Positions 1-7,982 of a DNA stretch of 15,838 bases are shown here, piece by piece. The translations under genes and the position numbers were made by a program. The number at the start of each line of letters is the position of its first letter. Positions within the stretch are counted from its first letter, which is position 1. The notes under the pieces are model-generated. The model saw nothing but the letters and a program-made list of their open reading frames with translations, was not told where the DNA came from and did no database searches. Location of the stretch: positions 1-15,838 of the forward strand of contig JBKPHP010000217.1 of the NCBI GenBank assembly GCA_046729895.1. The letters are read 5' to 3'. Origin of the DNA: DASXBA01 sp046729895 (lineage in GTDB: Bacteria > Actinomycetota > Thermoleophilia > Solirubrobacterales > Thermoleophilaceae).

Positions 1-431
1 CCGCCACCGCCGACCGCTTCCGCCAAGCCCACCCATCGAAGATGACAGCCAGCCTTCCGGCCAGCTCCCGCAGCGACCGCGATTCCCGCCGCCGGGCGGC
101 GGTCCACCAAAGACCGAGCGGCCGGAGTCGTTCCCCGCGGACCGACCGATCAACCATCACGTCACCGGCCTTGCGGCCGTGGACCCAGATAAGGCAGGGC
201 GCCCGCGGAGCGATCGACCCCACCCGAGCACGACAGCTCCACAACCACTCACCGCCGAGCCCTTCACGGAGGCCCCGATTCAGATAAGCAGGCGCCTGCG
301 CGCGGACGTGTTCCACTCTCGCAAGGGACGAAGAGCAGCAGCAACTCCTCGCGCTGGGCTGACACCCGCTCTCGTTCAAGTGCAGTAGCGTGGCTCCCCA
401 CACTGTCGATCGGCGGGGTTGCGACCCAACG
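1..431. other. No convincing gene
   Basis: I see no supported gene here. Several frames are open because the DNA is GC-rich, but the translations are rich in Arg/Pro/Ser on the + strand and Trp/Arg on the minus strand, without recognisable motifs. One minus-strand frame stays open from a GTG near 316 to the window edge, about 105 codons. It could be the start of a gene that continues to the left, but it has no Shine-Dalgarno sequence and no family resemblance I can name. The stretch may be intergenic or degenerate DNA. Confidence 0.4.
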
Positions 432-713
432 ATGACTACCCGAATCGGCCACCACGAGTTCGACCACGCGTCCTGCGATGGGGCGGCAGATGTTCTCTAT
501 CTCCGCAAAGGAGAGCGGCGAGAGGCTGCCTCAACCTACGGCACACCCGAGGGACACGCGGTTCGGCTGGACGCGAGCGGTGCCGTGATCGGCATGACAA
601 TCGTGAGCGCGCGCTGGCTCCTCGAGCGGGATGACAAGCTCGTCGTCACCGTGCCAGAGCGGGTTGAGTCGAGCGCAGCCGAGCTCGAACTGGCTCTGAC
701 CGCGAGCTCCTGA
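432..713 (+). CDS. DUF2283 (YuzE-like) small protein
   Basis: A 93-residue soluble protein. The segment from about residue 8 to 60 follows the DUF2283 pattern: a short first strand, the motif AADVLYLRKGE, a stretch ending in HAVRLDASGAVIGMTI, then a helix (SARWLLE). Length and domain order fit the family, whose molecular function is unknown; some members sit beside DUF4258-type toxins, but no such partner is visible here. ATG 432 is chosen over the in-frame GTG at 390 because the extra 14 residues lie outside the domain and have no ribosome site. The site before ATG 432 is also weak. It stands alone, followed by a 217-nt gap before the transporter gene. Confidence 0.75.
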   Translation: MTTRIGHHEFDHASCDGAADVLYLRKGERREAASTYGTPEGHAVRLDASGAVIGMTIVSARWLLERDDKLVVTVPERVESSAAELELALTASS

Positions 714-930
714 ACCTGCGGCGTCGTTCGCGGGTCGGGCCCGCCGGTCCACTGTCGCGCGCGTCTAATTGAGCGACGCGTCGAGCCCGTCGAATCGTCC
801 AGATCGGATGATGGCGGCTCACCCACTCCGCGGGCAGGCTCCCGGCAGGTGGACGCAGGCCCGATCAGGCGTTGCAGAAGGAGGTGGGATGTAGCTGGCT
901 GAGCAGGCAAGCAGCGCTCGAACACATCCG
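714..930 (+). other. Leader region before the NRAMP-related transporter
   Basis: This 217-nt gap contains no gene. It is longer than the other spacers in the + strand block and holds several short GC-rich inverted repeats. I could not match it to the M-box, ykoY or cobalamin riboswitch consensus by eye. Its clearest signal is the strong ribosome binding site at 878-885, described separately. A regulatory leader for the transporter is possible but only inferred from its position. Confidence 0.3.
878..897 (+). promoter_or_regulatory. Strong Shine-Dalgarno followed by ATG-TAG start-stop
   Basis: AAGGAGGT at 878-885 is the best ribosome binding site on this strand. Three bases later comes ATG (889-891), immediately followed by TAG (892-894) and then CTG (895-897). 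All three codons are in frame with the transporter read from GTG 931. The site therefore marks either a minimal start-stop element, a nonsense change at codon 2 of a longer gene, or initiation at CTG 895, which lies 9 nt after the site. No comparable ribosome site precedes GTG 931. Confidence 0.5.
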
Positions 931-2214
931 GTGGGGAGGCCGGGGCGGCATCTACATGCCCGCCTCCTTCGCTACCGCCCGCGGCTCCTGGCGGGCGGCT
1001 ATGTCGCAACGCTGCTCGCTGTTGTCGGGCCGGGCATCCTGGCCGGGCTCTCGGATGACGACCCGGCCGGCATCACGACCTATTCGATCCTCGGCGCCAA
1101 GTACGGCTATGAGCTGCTGTGGGTGCTCGCGGTATCGACCGCCGCGCTGATCGTCTTTCACCTGCTTGGCGCGCGGATGGGCGTTGTCACCGGACGCGGC
1201 TTCATGACCCTGGTGCGACTCCACCGGCGCCCGCGCGACGCGCGCGTCGTGGTGGCCGCCCTCGTAGTCGCCAACGTCGGCACGATGTGCGCCGAGTTCG
1301 CCGGCGTCGCCGCTGGGCTCGACCTGCTCGGCGGGGTCAGCCGCTACATCAGCGTGCCGCTCGCCGCGATCGGCGTCTCCCTGCTGGTCCTTCGTGGCTC
1401 CTTCCACCGGGTCGAACACGTGTTGCTCGCCCTCAGCACCGTGTTCGTCACGTACATCGCCTCTGGCTTCCTCGCTCACCCCGACTGGGGCCAGGCGGCC
1501 AAGGGCCTGGTCGTGCCGGACATGCCGTTCACGCGCGATGCCGTCCTCGTCGCCGTTGCGACGGTCGGAACGACGCTGGCGCCGTGGGGCCTCGTCTTCA
1601 TCCAGTCCTACGCAGCCGACAAGCACCTCGACGTCAGGGACCTCCGCTACGAGAACGTTGACGTGGTCGTCGGCGCGGTCCTCACCGGGGTGATCGGGCT
1701 CTTCGTCGTCGTCGCGTGCGCCGCGACGCTGCACGTGCACGGGATCGAGATCGACGACGCCAGGGACGCCGCCAAGGCGCTCGAGCCGCTCGCCGGCGGC
1801 TCGGCGTCAACCCTGTTCGGGATCGGGTTTCTCGGCGCCGCCCTGCTCGCCGCCGCCGTGGTCCCCCTGTCGACCGCCTACTCGGTAGCCGAGGCGGCGA
1901 GCAAGCCCGCCGACATCGACGACAGCTTCGCCCAAGCGCCGCTCTTCTACCTCAGCTACGCGGCCGTCGTCCTGATCGCCGGCGGCCTCGTCCTGATCCC
2001 GGGCGCGCCGCTGATCCAGATCCTGTTCCTGTCCCAGGTTCTCAACGCCGTCCTGCTGCTCGTGATGCTGCCGGTAATGCGGTCGCTCGCGTCAGACAGC
2101 GCGGTCATGGGCGAGCACGCGCTCGAGCGGCGCGGCCGAATCGTCACCGGGGCCTTCCTGGCGGTGATCGCGGCGTCGGTGCTCACGCTCGGCGTGCTGA
2201 CCGTCGCGGGCTAG
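931..2214 (+). CDS. NRAMP-fold transporter, NRMT-like (probable Mg2+ uptake)
   Basis: A 427-residue polytopic inner-membrane protein with about 11 hydrophobic segments and the SLC11/NRAMP layout. Segment 1 carries GPGILAGLSDDDPAG (about 33-47), where classical NRAMPs have DPGN. Segment 6 carries GTTLAPWGLVFIQS (213-226), where classical members have the metal-binding Met and His of MPH. Asn to Gly in segment 1 and Met to Ala in segment 6 are the replacements described for NRAMP-related magnesium transporters (NRMTs), which carry Mg2+ and Mn2+ rather than softer transition metals. Substrate is therefore inferred as Mg2+. GTG 931 is the first ordinary start; CTG 895 after the strong ribosome site would add 12 residues. 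A LuxR regulator follows after 91 nt. Confidence 0.82.
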   Translation: MGRPGRHLHARLLRYRPRLLAGGYVATLLAVVGPGILAGLSDDDPAGITTYSILGAKYGYELLWVLAVSTAALIVFHLLGARMGVVTGRGFMTLVRLHRRPRDARVVVAALVVANVGTMCAEFAGVAAGLDLLGGVSRYISVPLAAIGVSLLVLRGSFHRVEHVLLALSTVFVTYIASGFLAHPDWGQAAKGLVVPDMPFTRDAVLVAVATVGTTLAPWGLVFIQSYAADKHLDVRDLRYENVDVVVGAVLTGVIGLFVVVACAATLHVHGIEIDDARDAAKALEPLAGGSASTLFGIGFLGAALLAAAVVPLSTAYSVAEAASKPADIDDSFAQAPLFYLSYAAVVLIAGGLVLIPGAPLIQILFLSQVLNAVLLLVMLPVMRSLASDSAVMGEHALERRGRIVTGAFLAVIAASVLTLGVLTVAG

Positions 2215-2305
2215 CCGACTTGGCTCCGGTCGGCGCCTTGTGGGATGCTTGTACGCGGGTCGCGGACTCCGGCCCTGCCCGAGACCGTCCCTTGCCTGGG
2301 GAGCG

Positions 2306-5002
2306 ATGGATCGACCGCCAGCTGCCCAAGAAGCAACTCTCGAGCGCCTGCCCGCCGAACGGGGGCTGGTTCCGCGCCAGGCGCTCTTCGAGCGGTTGTC
2401 TGCGGCGGGGCCCGGCGGGGTCGTTCTCGTCTGCGCGCCCGCCGGGAGCGGCAAGTCGGTGCTCTTGCGCTCGTGGGTGGACGCCGAGGGGCTCGGTGAG
2501 CGCGTCGCCTGGGTGTCGGTCGAGCGCGGCGAGCGGGACGCTCAGCGGTTCTGGCTGTCGGTGATCGACGCGGCCGCGGGCGTGGCCGACGGCGACGCCC
2601 CCGTGTCGCGGGTGAGCCCGTCGCCGAGCTTTCGCGGCGAGGCCGTGGTCGAGCGGCTGCTGTCTGATCTCGCCTCGCTGGAGGAGCCGATCCTGCTTGT
2701 GATCGACGATCTGCACGAGCTGAAGTCGGCCGACGCGCTTCGCTGGCTGGAGCTGTTCCTGGCGCGGCTCCCGGCGCAACTGCGGGTGGTGCTGGCGACG
2801 CGCGCGGATCCCGCGCTCGGGCTGCACCGCTTGCGGTTGACTGGCCGACTGCACGAGCTGCGCGGCGCCGATCTGCGCTTCTCGCTGGGGGAGGCGCGGC
2901 AGCTCCTGGAGGCGGCCGGGATCGAGCTCTCCGAGGCGGGCGTGGCCTTGTTGCACGAGCGCACCGAGGGCTGGGCGGCCGGCCTGCGCCTCGCCGCGAT
3001 CTCGCTCGCCGAGCACCCCGACCCCGAGCGCTTCGTGGCCGAGTTCTCCGGCAGCGAGCGCACCGTCGCCGGCTACCTGCTGGCCGAGGTCCTGGGACGC
3101 CAGCCGCCAGAGGTCCGCGAGCTGCTGCTGCGCACCTCGATCCTCGAACGGGTCAGCGGCCCGCTCGCCGACGCTCTGACCGGGGGTACGGGTTCAGAGG
3201 CGATCCTGCAAGGCCTCGAGGACGCGAACGCGTTCGTCATCTCGCTCGACGTGGGCCGGTCGTGGTTTCGCTACCACCACCTACTCGCCGACCTGCTGCA
3301 ACTGGAGCTGCGACGGACGTCCCCGGAAATCATCGACCAGCTGCGCCGTGCGGCGGCACAGTGGCACGAGCAACACGGCTACCCGGTCGAGGCGGTCCGG
3401 CACGCGCAGACAGCGGGCGAGCGGGCGCACGCCACCCGCTTGCTCGCCGACAACTGCGTCGACCTGGTGTTCGACGGCCGCAAGGCGACGCTCCGGGCGC
3501 TGCTGGCCGCCTTCCCGGCCGGCGCAGCCGAGGCGGATGCGGAGCTGGCGCTGGCTTTCGCTACCGCTCGGCTGTACGACGGCCTGCTCGAGGAAGCCGG
3601 GACGCACATCGCCGTCGCGGAGCGGCTGGCCGCGACGGTACCGGACGAGCGGCAACGGCTGTTCGAGCTGCGGCTAGCGAGCGCGAGGCTCTGGCTGGCG
3701 TGTCAGCGCGGCGATCTCGCCACCGCAAAGCAGGCGATGCGCTCCTTCCAAGCGCAAACCCCCGCCGAGCTTGCGCGCAGCAACGACCATCGCGCCTCGG
3801 CGCTGATGAATCTGGGCATCGCCGAGCTCTGGTCGCTGCACGTGGACGACGCGCGCCGTGACCTCGAAGAGGCGCTGGCGCTCGCCCGTCGCATCAGACG
3901 GCCGTATCTCGAGATCGGGTGCCTCGGCCACCTGGCGCTTGCGGCCGCTTTCAGCGGCTCCCCGATCCCCGTCGGGCTGCGGCTGAGCGAGGAAGCGGTG
4001 ACGATCGCAGAGGCGCACGGATGGGGAAGCCATCGCATTGTCACTCCGGCGGTCGCAGCGGGTGCAGCCTCGCTCGCGTGGCTGGGTCGCGTCGCTGAGG
4101 CCGAGCGGTGGCTGGACCGGGTGGAGCCCACGCCACCGCCCCCGGAAGAGTTCGAAATCGAGCCCGTCCTCCACTATGCGCACGCCTTCGTGCGGCTTGG
4201 GCAGGGCCGCTTCGAGGAGGCGCTGGCCGAGTTCCGCGCGGCGGAGAGGACGGCGCGCTTGCTTGCGCGGGAGCACGCGCTTCCAGTCGAGGTGCGCGGC
4301 TGGATCGTGCAGACGCAGGTTCTAGTCGGCGCCACGGCGGCGGCGCGCGCCGCGCTCGACGCCCTCGACGCCGAAGAGCGCGACGGCGCCGGTGTGCGCA
4401 TCGCTGCGGCGGCGCTCGGGTTGGCGGAAGGGCGCCCGCAGGATGCGGTCGACGTGGTAGCGCCGATGATCGTGGACGCGCCGGAGCCGGTGGTCGACGG
4501 CTCCCCGCAGGTGGTCAACATGCGCCGCGCGACGGTCCACGCGTTGCTGCTCGACGCCGTCGCTCGAGACCAACTCGGCGACCGCCGCGCCGCCGAGGCG
4601 TCGATCGAGCGCGCGCTCGAGTTGGCGGAGTGGGACGGGATGATCCTGCAGTTCATGCTCGTCCCGGTCCGAGAGCTGCTGGAGCGCCATCCCAGGCGCC
4701 GGACCGCCCACGCCACGCTGCTGGGGACGATCCTTGACGTGCTAGGTGGAACCTCACCGCAGCCGGGGCGCGAGACGATGTCGTTGCGGGACGAGCTCAG
4801 CGAGGCCGAACTGCGCGTCCTCAGATACCTGCCCAGCAATCTCAGGGCGCCTGAGATCGCCGCCGAGCTGTTCGTCTCCACGAACACGGTCAGGACGCAC
4901 CTGCGGCACATCTACGCCAAGCTCGACGCCCACTCCCGCAGCGAGGCGGTCGCGCGCGCCCGGGAGCTCGGCCTGCTCGCCAACACCTTGGCAATGCGCT
5001 AG
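2306..5002 (+). CDS. LAL/MalT-like ATP-binding LuxR family transcriptional regulator
   Basis: An 898-residue cytoplasmic STAND-type regulator of the LAL (large ATP-binding LuxR) class. A P-loop, APAGSGKS, lies at about 44-51 and a Walker B segment, ILLVIDDLHEL, at about 129-139. The middle, roughly 380-800, is Ala/Leu/Glu-rich and helical, as expected for the TPR-like sensor region of MalT relatives. The last ~70 residues form a LuxR/GerE helix-turn-helix: LSEAELRVLRYLPSNLRAPE, then the recognition helix STNTVRTHLRHIYAKL. Such proteins bind ATP and an inducer, oligomerise and activate transcription; the inducer cannot be predicted. ATG 2306 is preferred over an in-frame start at 2240 because GGGGAG lies just upstream and family proteins begin close to the P-loop. 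It could control the flanking transporters. Confidence 0.9.
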   Translation: MDRPPAAQEATLERLPAERGLVPRQALFERLSAAGPGGVVLVCAPAGSGKSVLLRSWVDAEGLGERVAWVSVERGERDAQRFWLSVIDAAAGVADGDAPVSRVSPSPSFRGEAVVERLLSDLASLEEPILLVIDDLHELKSADALRWLELFLARLPAQLRVVLATRADPALGLHRLRLTGRLHELRGADLRFSLGEARQLLEAAGIELSEAGVALLHERTEGWAAGLRLAAISLAEHPDPERFVAEFSGSERTVAGYLLAEVLGRQPPEVRELLLRTSILERVSGPLADALTGGTGSEAILQGLEDANAFVISLDVGRSWFRYHHLLADLLQLELRRTSPEIIDQLRRAAAQWHEQHGYPVEAVRHAQTAGERAHATRLLADNCVDLVFDGRKATLRALLAAFPAGAAEADAELALAFATARLYDGLLEEAGTHIAVAERLAATVPDERQRLFELRLASARLWLACQRGDLATAKQAMRSFQAQTPAELARSNDHRASALMNLGIAELWSLHVDDARRDLEEALALARRIRRPYLEIGCLGHLALAAAFSGSPIPVGLRLSEEAVTIAEAHGWGSHRIVTPAVAAGAASLAWLGRVAEAERWLDRVEPTPPPPEEFEIEPVLHYAHAFVRLGQGRFEEALAEFRAAERTARLLAREHALPVEVRGWIVQTQVLVGATAAARAALDALDAEERDGAGVRIAAAALGLAEGRPQDAVDVVAPMIVDAPEPVVDGSPQVVNMRRATVHALLLDAVARDQLGDRRAAEASIERALELAEWDGMILQFMLVPVRELLERHPRRRTAHATLLGTILDVLGGTSPQPGRETMSLRDELSEAELRVLRYLPSNLRAPEIAAELFVSTNTVRTHLRHIYAKLDAHSRSEAVARARELGLLANTLAMR

Positions 5003-5065
5003 CAGCACCGGACAGGCGCAGCGGCCCGGCGCCGTCGTCCGGCGGCGCAGCTATCAACCGAGGGC

Positions 5066-6169
5066 ATGGGCGCCCCCGCTCCCTCTCCCCCTGCCGAAGA
5101 ACCGCGCCGGCGCGAGGTTGCGGTGTCCATCTCGATCCGGACGCTCCTGCTGGTCGGGGCCGCGGTTGCCCTTGCCTGGGCGCTGACCTCCGTCGGTCGC
5201 GTCCTGCTGCTGATCTTCGTGTCGATCTTCAGCGTCGCCGTTCTCGCGCCGGTGGTCGACGCGATGGAACGACGGCTCCAATGGAGCAGGGCAGTTTGCT
5301 CGTCGGTGCTCGTCATCGGGCTCATCGTGGTAATGACGGTGACGTTGCTGATCGTGCTCCAGTCCCTCATCCACGGCGTGCGCGACTTCAGCCACAACCT
5401 GCCGCGGTTGGTGGATCAGGCACGGCACAGCGACCTCGGACGGTTCATCAACGGGGGCAGCAACTCGCTCGACACCCTGAGGGACCACGCCGGCGCCATC
5501 ACGGGCGGGGCTGCCAAGGTGTCGGGCGGCGTGGCGCATGTCGGAATCTCGGCGTTCGGAGTTGTCACGTTCGCGATTTCGGTCACGTTCCTGACCTTGT
5601 TCGGGTTGATCGAGCTCCCCCGAACCCTGTCCGCGGTCGGCGCCCTTCTCTATCGCGACAGGCGCGAGCGCGTCGAGCAGGTCACCGATCGCATCATCAC
5701 GACAACCTCGCGCTACATGCTCGGCAACCTGGCGATCTCCGTGATCTGCGCCAGCGTCTACGGGATCACCGCGGTGATCCTTGGGCTCCCTTACGCGCTG
5801 GCGCTGGCTCTCATCGCGGGCATCCTCGACCTGATCCCGAACGTCGGCGCGCTCCTCGCGGGCATCATCATCGGCATCGTCGCCGTGACGGTCAGCGTGG
5901 AAGCTCTGGTCGCCTTCGCGATCGTGATCATCGTCTACCAGCAGCTTGAGAACTACATCCTGCAGCCCACGATCATCGGCAAGGCGGCCGATGTCTCCGG
6001 CTTCACCGTGCTCGTCAGCGTCCTCGTGTTCGGGTCGCTGTTCGGGGTCATCGGAGCGATCATCGGCGTTCCGATCGCAGCGGCGATCCAGATCGTCATC
6101 GATGAGAGCACGGCCTCGCGGCGGGCTCTGATCGCCGCCGACGACGCCGCTCGAGATCAGCCCGCCTGA
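5066..6169 (+). CDS. AI-2E family transporter (PerM/TqsA-like)
   Basis: A 367-residue membrane protein of the AI-2E/UPF0118 family. Two hydrophobic segments lie at about 25-62, with further ones at 80-100 and 160-185 and a dense cluster from 220 to 345. The C-terminal family block is clear: LDLIPNVGALLAG (254-266), then a YQQLENYILQP segment (about 291-301) and FGVIGAIIGVPIAA (326-339). Named members export autoinducer-2 or act as Na+/H+ antiporters; which applies here cannot be told. The N-terminal ~20 residues are Pro/Glu/Arg-rich and cytosolic. ATG 5066 follows the LuxR gene by 63 nt, so cotranscription is plausible. A second, internally deleted copy lies on the minus strand at 9153-9633. 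Confidence 0.88.
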   Translation: MGAPAPSPPAEEPRRREVAVSISIRTLLLVGAAVALAWALTSVGRVLLLIFVSIFSVAVLAPVVDAMERRLQWSRAVCSSVLVIGLIVVMTVTLLIVLQSLIHGVRDFSHNLPRLVDQARHSDLGRFINGGSNSLDTLRDHAGAITGGAAKVSGGVAHVGISAFGVVTFAISVTFLTLFGLIELPRTLSAVGALLYRDRRERVEQVTDRIITTTSRYMLGNLAISVICASVYGITAVILGLPYALALALIAGILDLIPNVGALLAGIIIGIVAVTVSVEALVAFAIVIIVYQQLENYILQPTIIGKAADVSGFTVLVSVLVFGSLFGVIGAIIGVPIAAAIQIVIDESTASRRALIAADDAARDQPA

Positions 6170-6221
6170 GGGTCGCCGTCCGGCGGCCGGGCAGCGCCCA
6201 TCGTGCCCAGTCAGATCGAAA

Positions 6222-6238
6222 TCACGCGATTTGCGTGA
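6222..6238. promoter_or_regulatory. Inverted repeat upstream of the FAD oxidoreductase
   Basis: TCACGC (6222-6227) and GCGTGA (6233-6238) are perfect inverted arms around 5 bases. A second, overlapping pair, AAATC/GATTT (6219-6232), shares the same bases. It sits 59 nt before the ATG at 6297, in a locally AT-richer patch, and could be an operator for a dimeric repressor or part of the promoter. No regulator is assigned. Confidence 0.3.
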
Positions 6239-6296
6239 CGACGGCTCACCCTGCCCGGGCTGAAGCTGATGAGGTGGACGCGAAGGGCGCTTCAGG

Positions 6297-7606
6297 ATGC
6301 GGGGCCTAGCAGGGGGCGGGCTTAGTTCCCCGCCGCGCGTCCTCGTGCTCGGCGCCGGCCTCGCCGCGCTCGAAGCGGCGTTCCTGCTCGACACGCGTCT
6401 CTCGGGGCGCGTCGATCTCCAGCTCGTTTCCGAGCACGGCGATTTCCTGCTTCGCCCGAACCTCGTCTACGTACCGTTCGGCGCCGACCCAGCGGCGTCA
6501 AGCCTGCGCCTCATCGAGCTCCTCGACCGGACTCGAATCGCGCACGAGCCTGACCGCGTGGAAGGCGTCGACACCGACGCAGGTCGGGTGCACCTGGCCC
6601 GCGGAGGGCAGCTCGCATACGAGCATCTGGTGATCGCCACCGGGGCGACGACCCGGGCACAGGAGATCCCCGGACTGCAAGAGCACGCCGTGAGGATCTG
6701 GGACTGCTCGGGGATGCTCACTCTCCGCGAACGCCTCGCGCACCTGCGCGGTTGCCTGACCGCGCACCTGCGCGGTCAGGCGCGGGAGGGAGTCCGGCAA
6801 CGCGTGCTGTTCGTCGCGGCGCCCCGGAACGAGTACCGCTCCCCCTCTATGAGGTTGCGCTGATGCTCGACACGTGGCTCCAGCGAGAGAGAGCGCGCGA
6901 GCACGTGGACATCGGCTTCATCACGAACGAACAGTCATTCCTCGAGGCGTGCGGGCCGCGAATGCACGAGGTCATCGCGCGTGAGTTCGGCGACCGCAGC
7001 ATCGACGGACACGCCGGCGAACTTCTGACCGAAGTACGCGCGCACGAGGCGTCCTTCGCCGGCGGACGAGGGGAACCATTCGATCTGCTGGTGACGATTC
7101 CGCCCCACATGCCAGGGATCCGCTTTGAGGGTCTCCCGGCCGACGAGCGAGGGTTTCTGCGCACCGACAGCGACACACGAGGGGTCGTCGGGCACCCGGA
7201 GCTCTACGCCCCCGGCGACTCCGGCGATTTCCCACTCAAGGATCCCTTCCTCGCCCTGCTTCAGACGGACGCGGTCGCCGACCACGTCGCGGCGGTCGTG
7301 ACCGCGGGCGACTTCAAGCTCCCGTTCGACGCCGTGAGCGTCAGCCTCATCGACATGCTCGACACTGGAGCCTTCGCCCAGCTCCCGCTCGAGCCGACCG
7401 ATGACCCGGACCACCCGGTGCGCTTGCGCTCGGGCGCGGAGGCCGAGTACAAGGTCGGCGTCTCGCCGTTGTGGCGAATGGGCAAGCGGATGTTCGCCTT
7501 CTATCTGCTGATGCGCTTTGCCGCCGGCGAGCCCTTCCACGCCGGCGCCGGCTGGCGGCTGATGGCGCTCGGCATGCGTGCCATGGCCGGCATGCTCGCG
7601 GAATGA
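6297..7606 (+). pseudogene. FAD/NAD(P) oxidoreductase, sulfide:quinone reductase-like, one frameshift
   Basis: Two overlapping frames together make one flavoprotein. The first (from ATG 6297) has the dinucleotide-binding motif VLVLGAGLAALEAAFLLD near residue 14 and the second nucleotide-site motif EHLVIATGA near 110. The second runs on from VPLPLYEVALMLDTWL through IPPHMPGIRFEG, the FAD-closing YAPGDSGDFPLKDPF, and a C-terminal GAGWRLMALGMRAM helix that could be membrane-associated. The switch lies near 6815-6832. Restoring one base, for example a fifth C in the CCCC run, gives a continuous protein of about 436 residues, normal for sulfide:quinone or type II NADH reductases, which pass electrons to quinone at the inner membrane face. 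Donor unknown. It is broken as written but may be intact in the cell. Confidence 0.78.
6737..6781. repeat. 24-bp partial tandem duplication with a perfect 12-bp stem
   Basis: A 16-bp sequence, CGCGCACCTGCGCGGT, occurs at 6737-6752 and again at 6761-6776, a 24-bp period that keeps frame and gives AHLRG twice in the protein. The second copy also completes a perfect inverted repeat: GCCTGACCGCGC (6754-6765), loop ACCT, GCGCGGTCAGGC (6770-6781). The repeat lies inside the oxidoreductase gene, about 40 bp before its frameshift, and adds residues I would not expect between the two conserved blocks. Confidence 0.75.
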
Positions 7607-7839
7607 CTCGCCCTCGCAAACTGGCCGGGTTCGCGCTCGAGGAGCGCCTCTCGCCCCGGGAGGCCGCCGAGCGCCTGGTGGACATCGCCTACGCTCTCAC
7701 CGCCGGTGGGACGCTCGAGCTGAGGGCCGGAGACGAGCAGGTCAGGGTGCCGATCGCGGCGGAGGTACGCCTCAAGCGCGAGAGCAAGCCGAACGGTGAC
7801 CGCATCGAGGTCGAGGTCTGGCTCAGCTGGTCCGCATGA
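7603..7839 (+). CDS. amphi-Trp domain-containing protein
   Basis: A 78-residue soluble protein. It matches the amphi-Trp domain pattern: an N-terminal helix LSPREAAERLVDIAYALTAG (about 16-35), a strand TLELRAG, then VRVPIAAEVRLKRE and a last strand EVEVWLSW with the alternating hydrophobic/Trp end that names the family. Function is unknown. Its ATG overlaps the TGA of the oxidoreductase (ATGA, 7603-7606), so its translation is probably coupled and the two products likely act together. That coupling also suggests the upstream gene is, or recently was, functional. It is the last gene of the + strand block before a hairpin terminator. Confidence 0.82.
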   Translation: MTRPRKLAGFALEERLSPREAAERLVDIAYALTAGGTLELRAGDEQVRVPIAAEVRLKRESKPNGDRIEVEVWLSWSA

Positions 7840-7924
7840 GCCGACTCGCGCCCGGGTTCTGGCGGGCTTGCGGCGGACCCCGGCCAACTCAGCGTGGCCG
7901 CCCCCGCCAGCCGCGTGCGCCCGG

Positions 7925-7962
7925 CCCTCCCGCCCCCTGATCGGGGTCGATAGGGGGGAGGG
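7925..7962. terminator. Hairpin between convergent genes (bidirectional terminator)
   Basis: CCCTCCCGCCCCCT (7925-7938) can pair with AGGGGGGAGGG (7952-7962), with a further ATCG/CGAT pairing in the loop. It lies between the + strand amphi-Trp gene and the end of the minus-strand DUF308 gene at 7983. There is no T-run, which is common for terminators in high-GC actinobacteria. The stem is strong in both directions. Confidence 0.6.
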
Positions 7963-7982
7963 ACGCTGCGCGGCTTCCGCCC

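Noticed and set aside
737..770. Possible cobalamin riboswitch-like core (GGTCCACTGT)
   Set aside because: Only a short resemblance to the GGTCCCGCCACTGT core; the B12 box and the other conserved blocks are absent.
952..1740. 262-codon minus-strand frame
   Set aside because: Antisense of the NRAMP-related gene, with low-complexity Asp/Glu/Arg/His composition and no domain.
1716..2564. 282-codon + frame bridging the transporter and regulator
   Set aside because: Out of frame with two well-supported genes and almost entirely Arg/Ala/Gly/Pro; a shadow frame.
5020..5050. Terminator after the LuxR regulator
   Set aside because: Only a 5-bp CGCCG/CGGCG stem is visible in a uniformly GC-rich spacer; not distinguishable from chance.
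5054..6394. 446-codon open frame on the minus strand
   Set aside because: It is antisense to the clear AI-2E family gene and the start of the oxidoreductase. The translation is an Asp/Arg/Glu/His-rich low-complexity string, typical of antisense frames in GC-rich DNA.
6700..6863. Programmed -1 frameshift in the oxidoreductase gene
   Set aside because: A strong stem is nearby, but it lies upstream of the shift instead of downstream, and no slippery heptamer is in phase; an indel explains it better.
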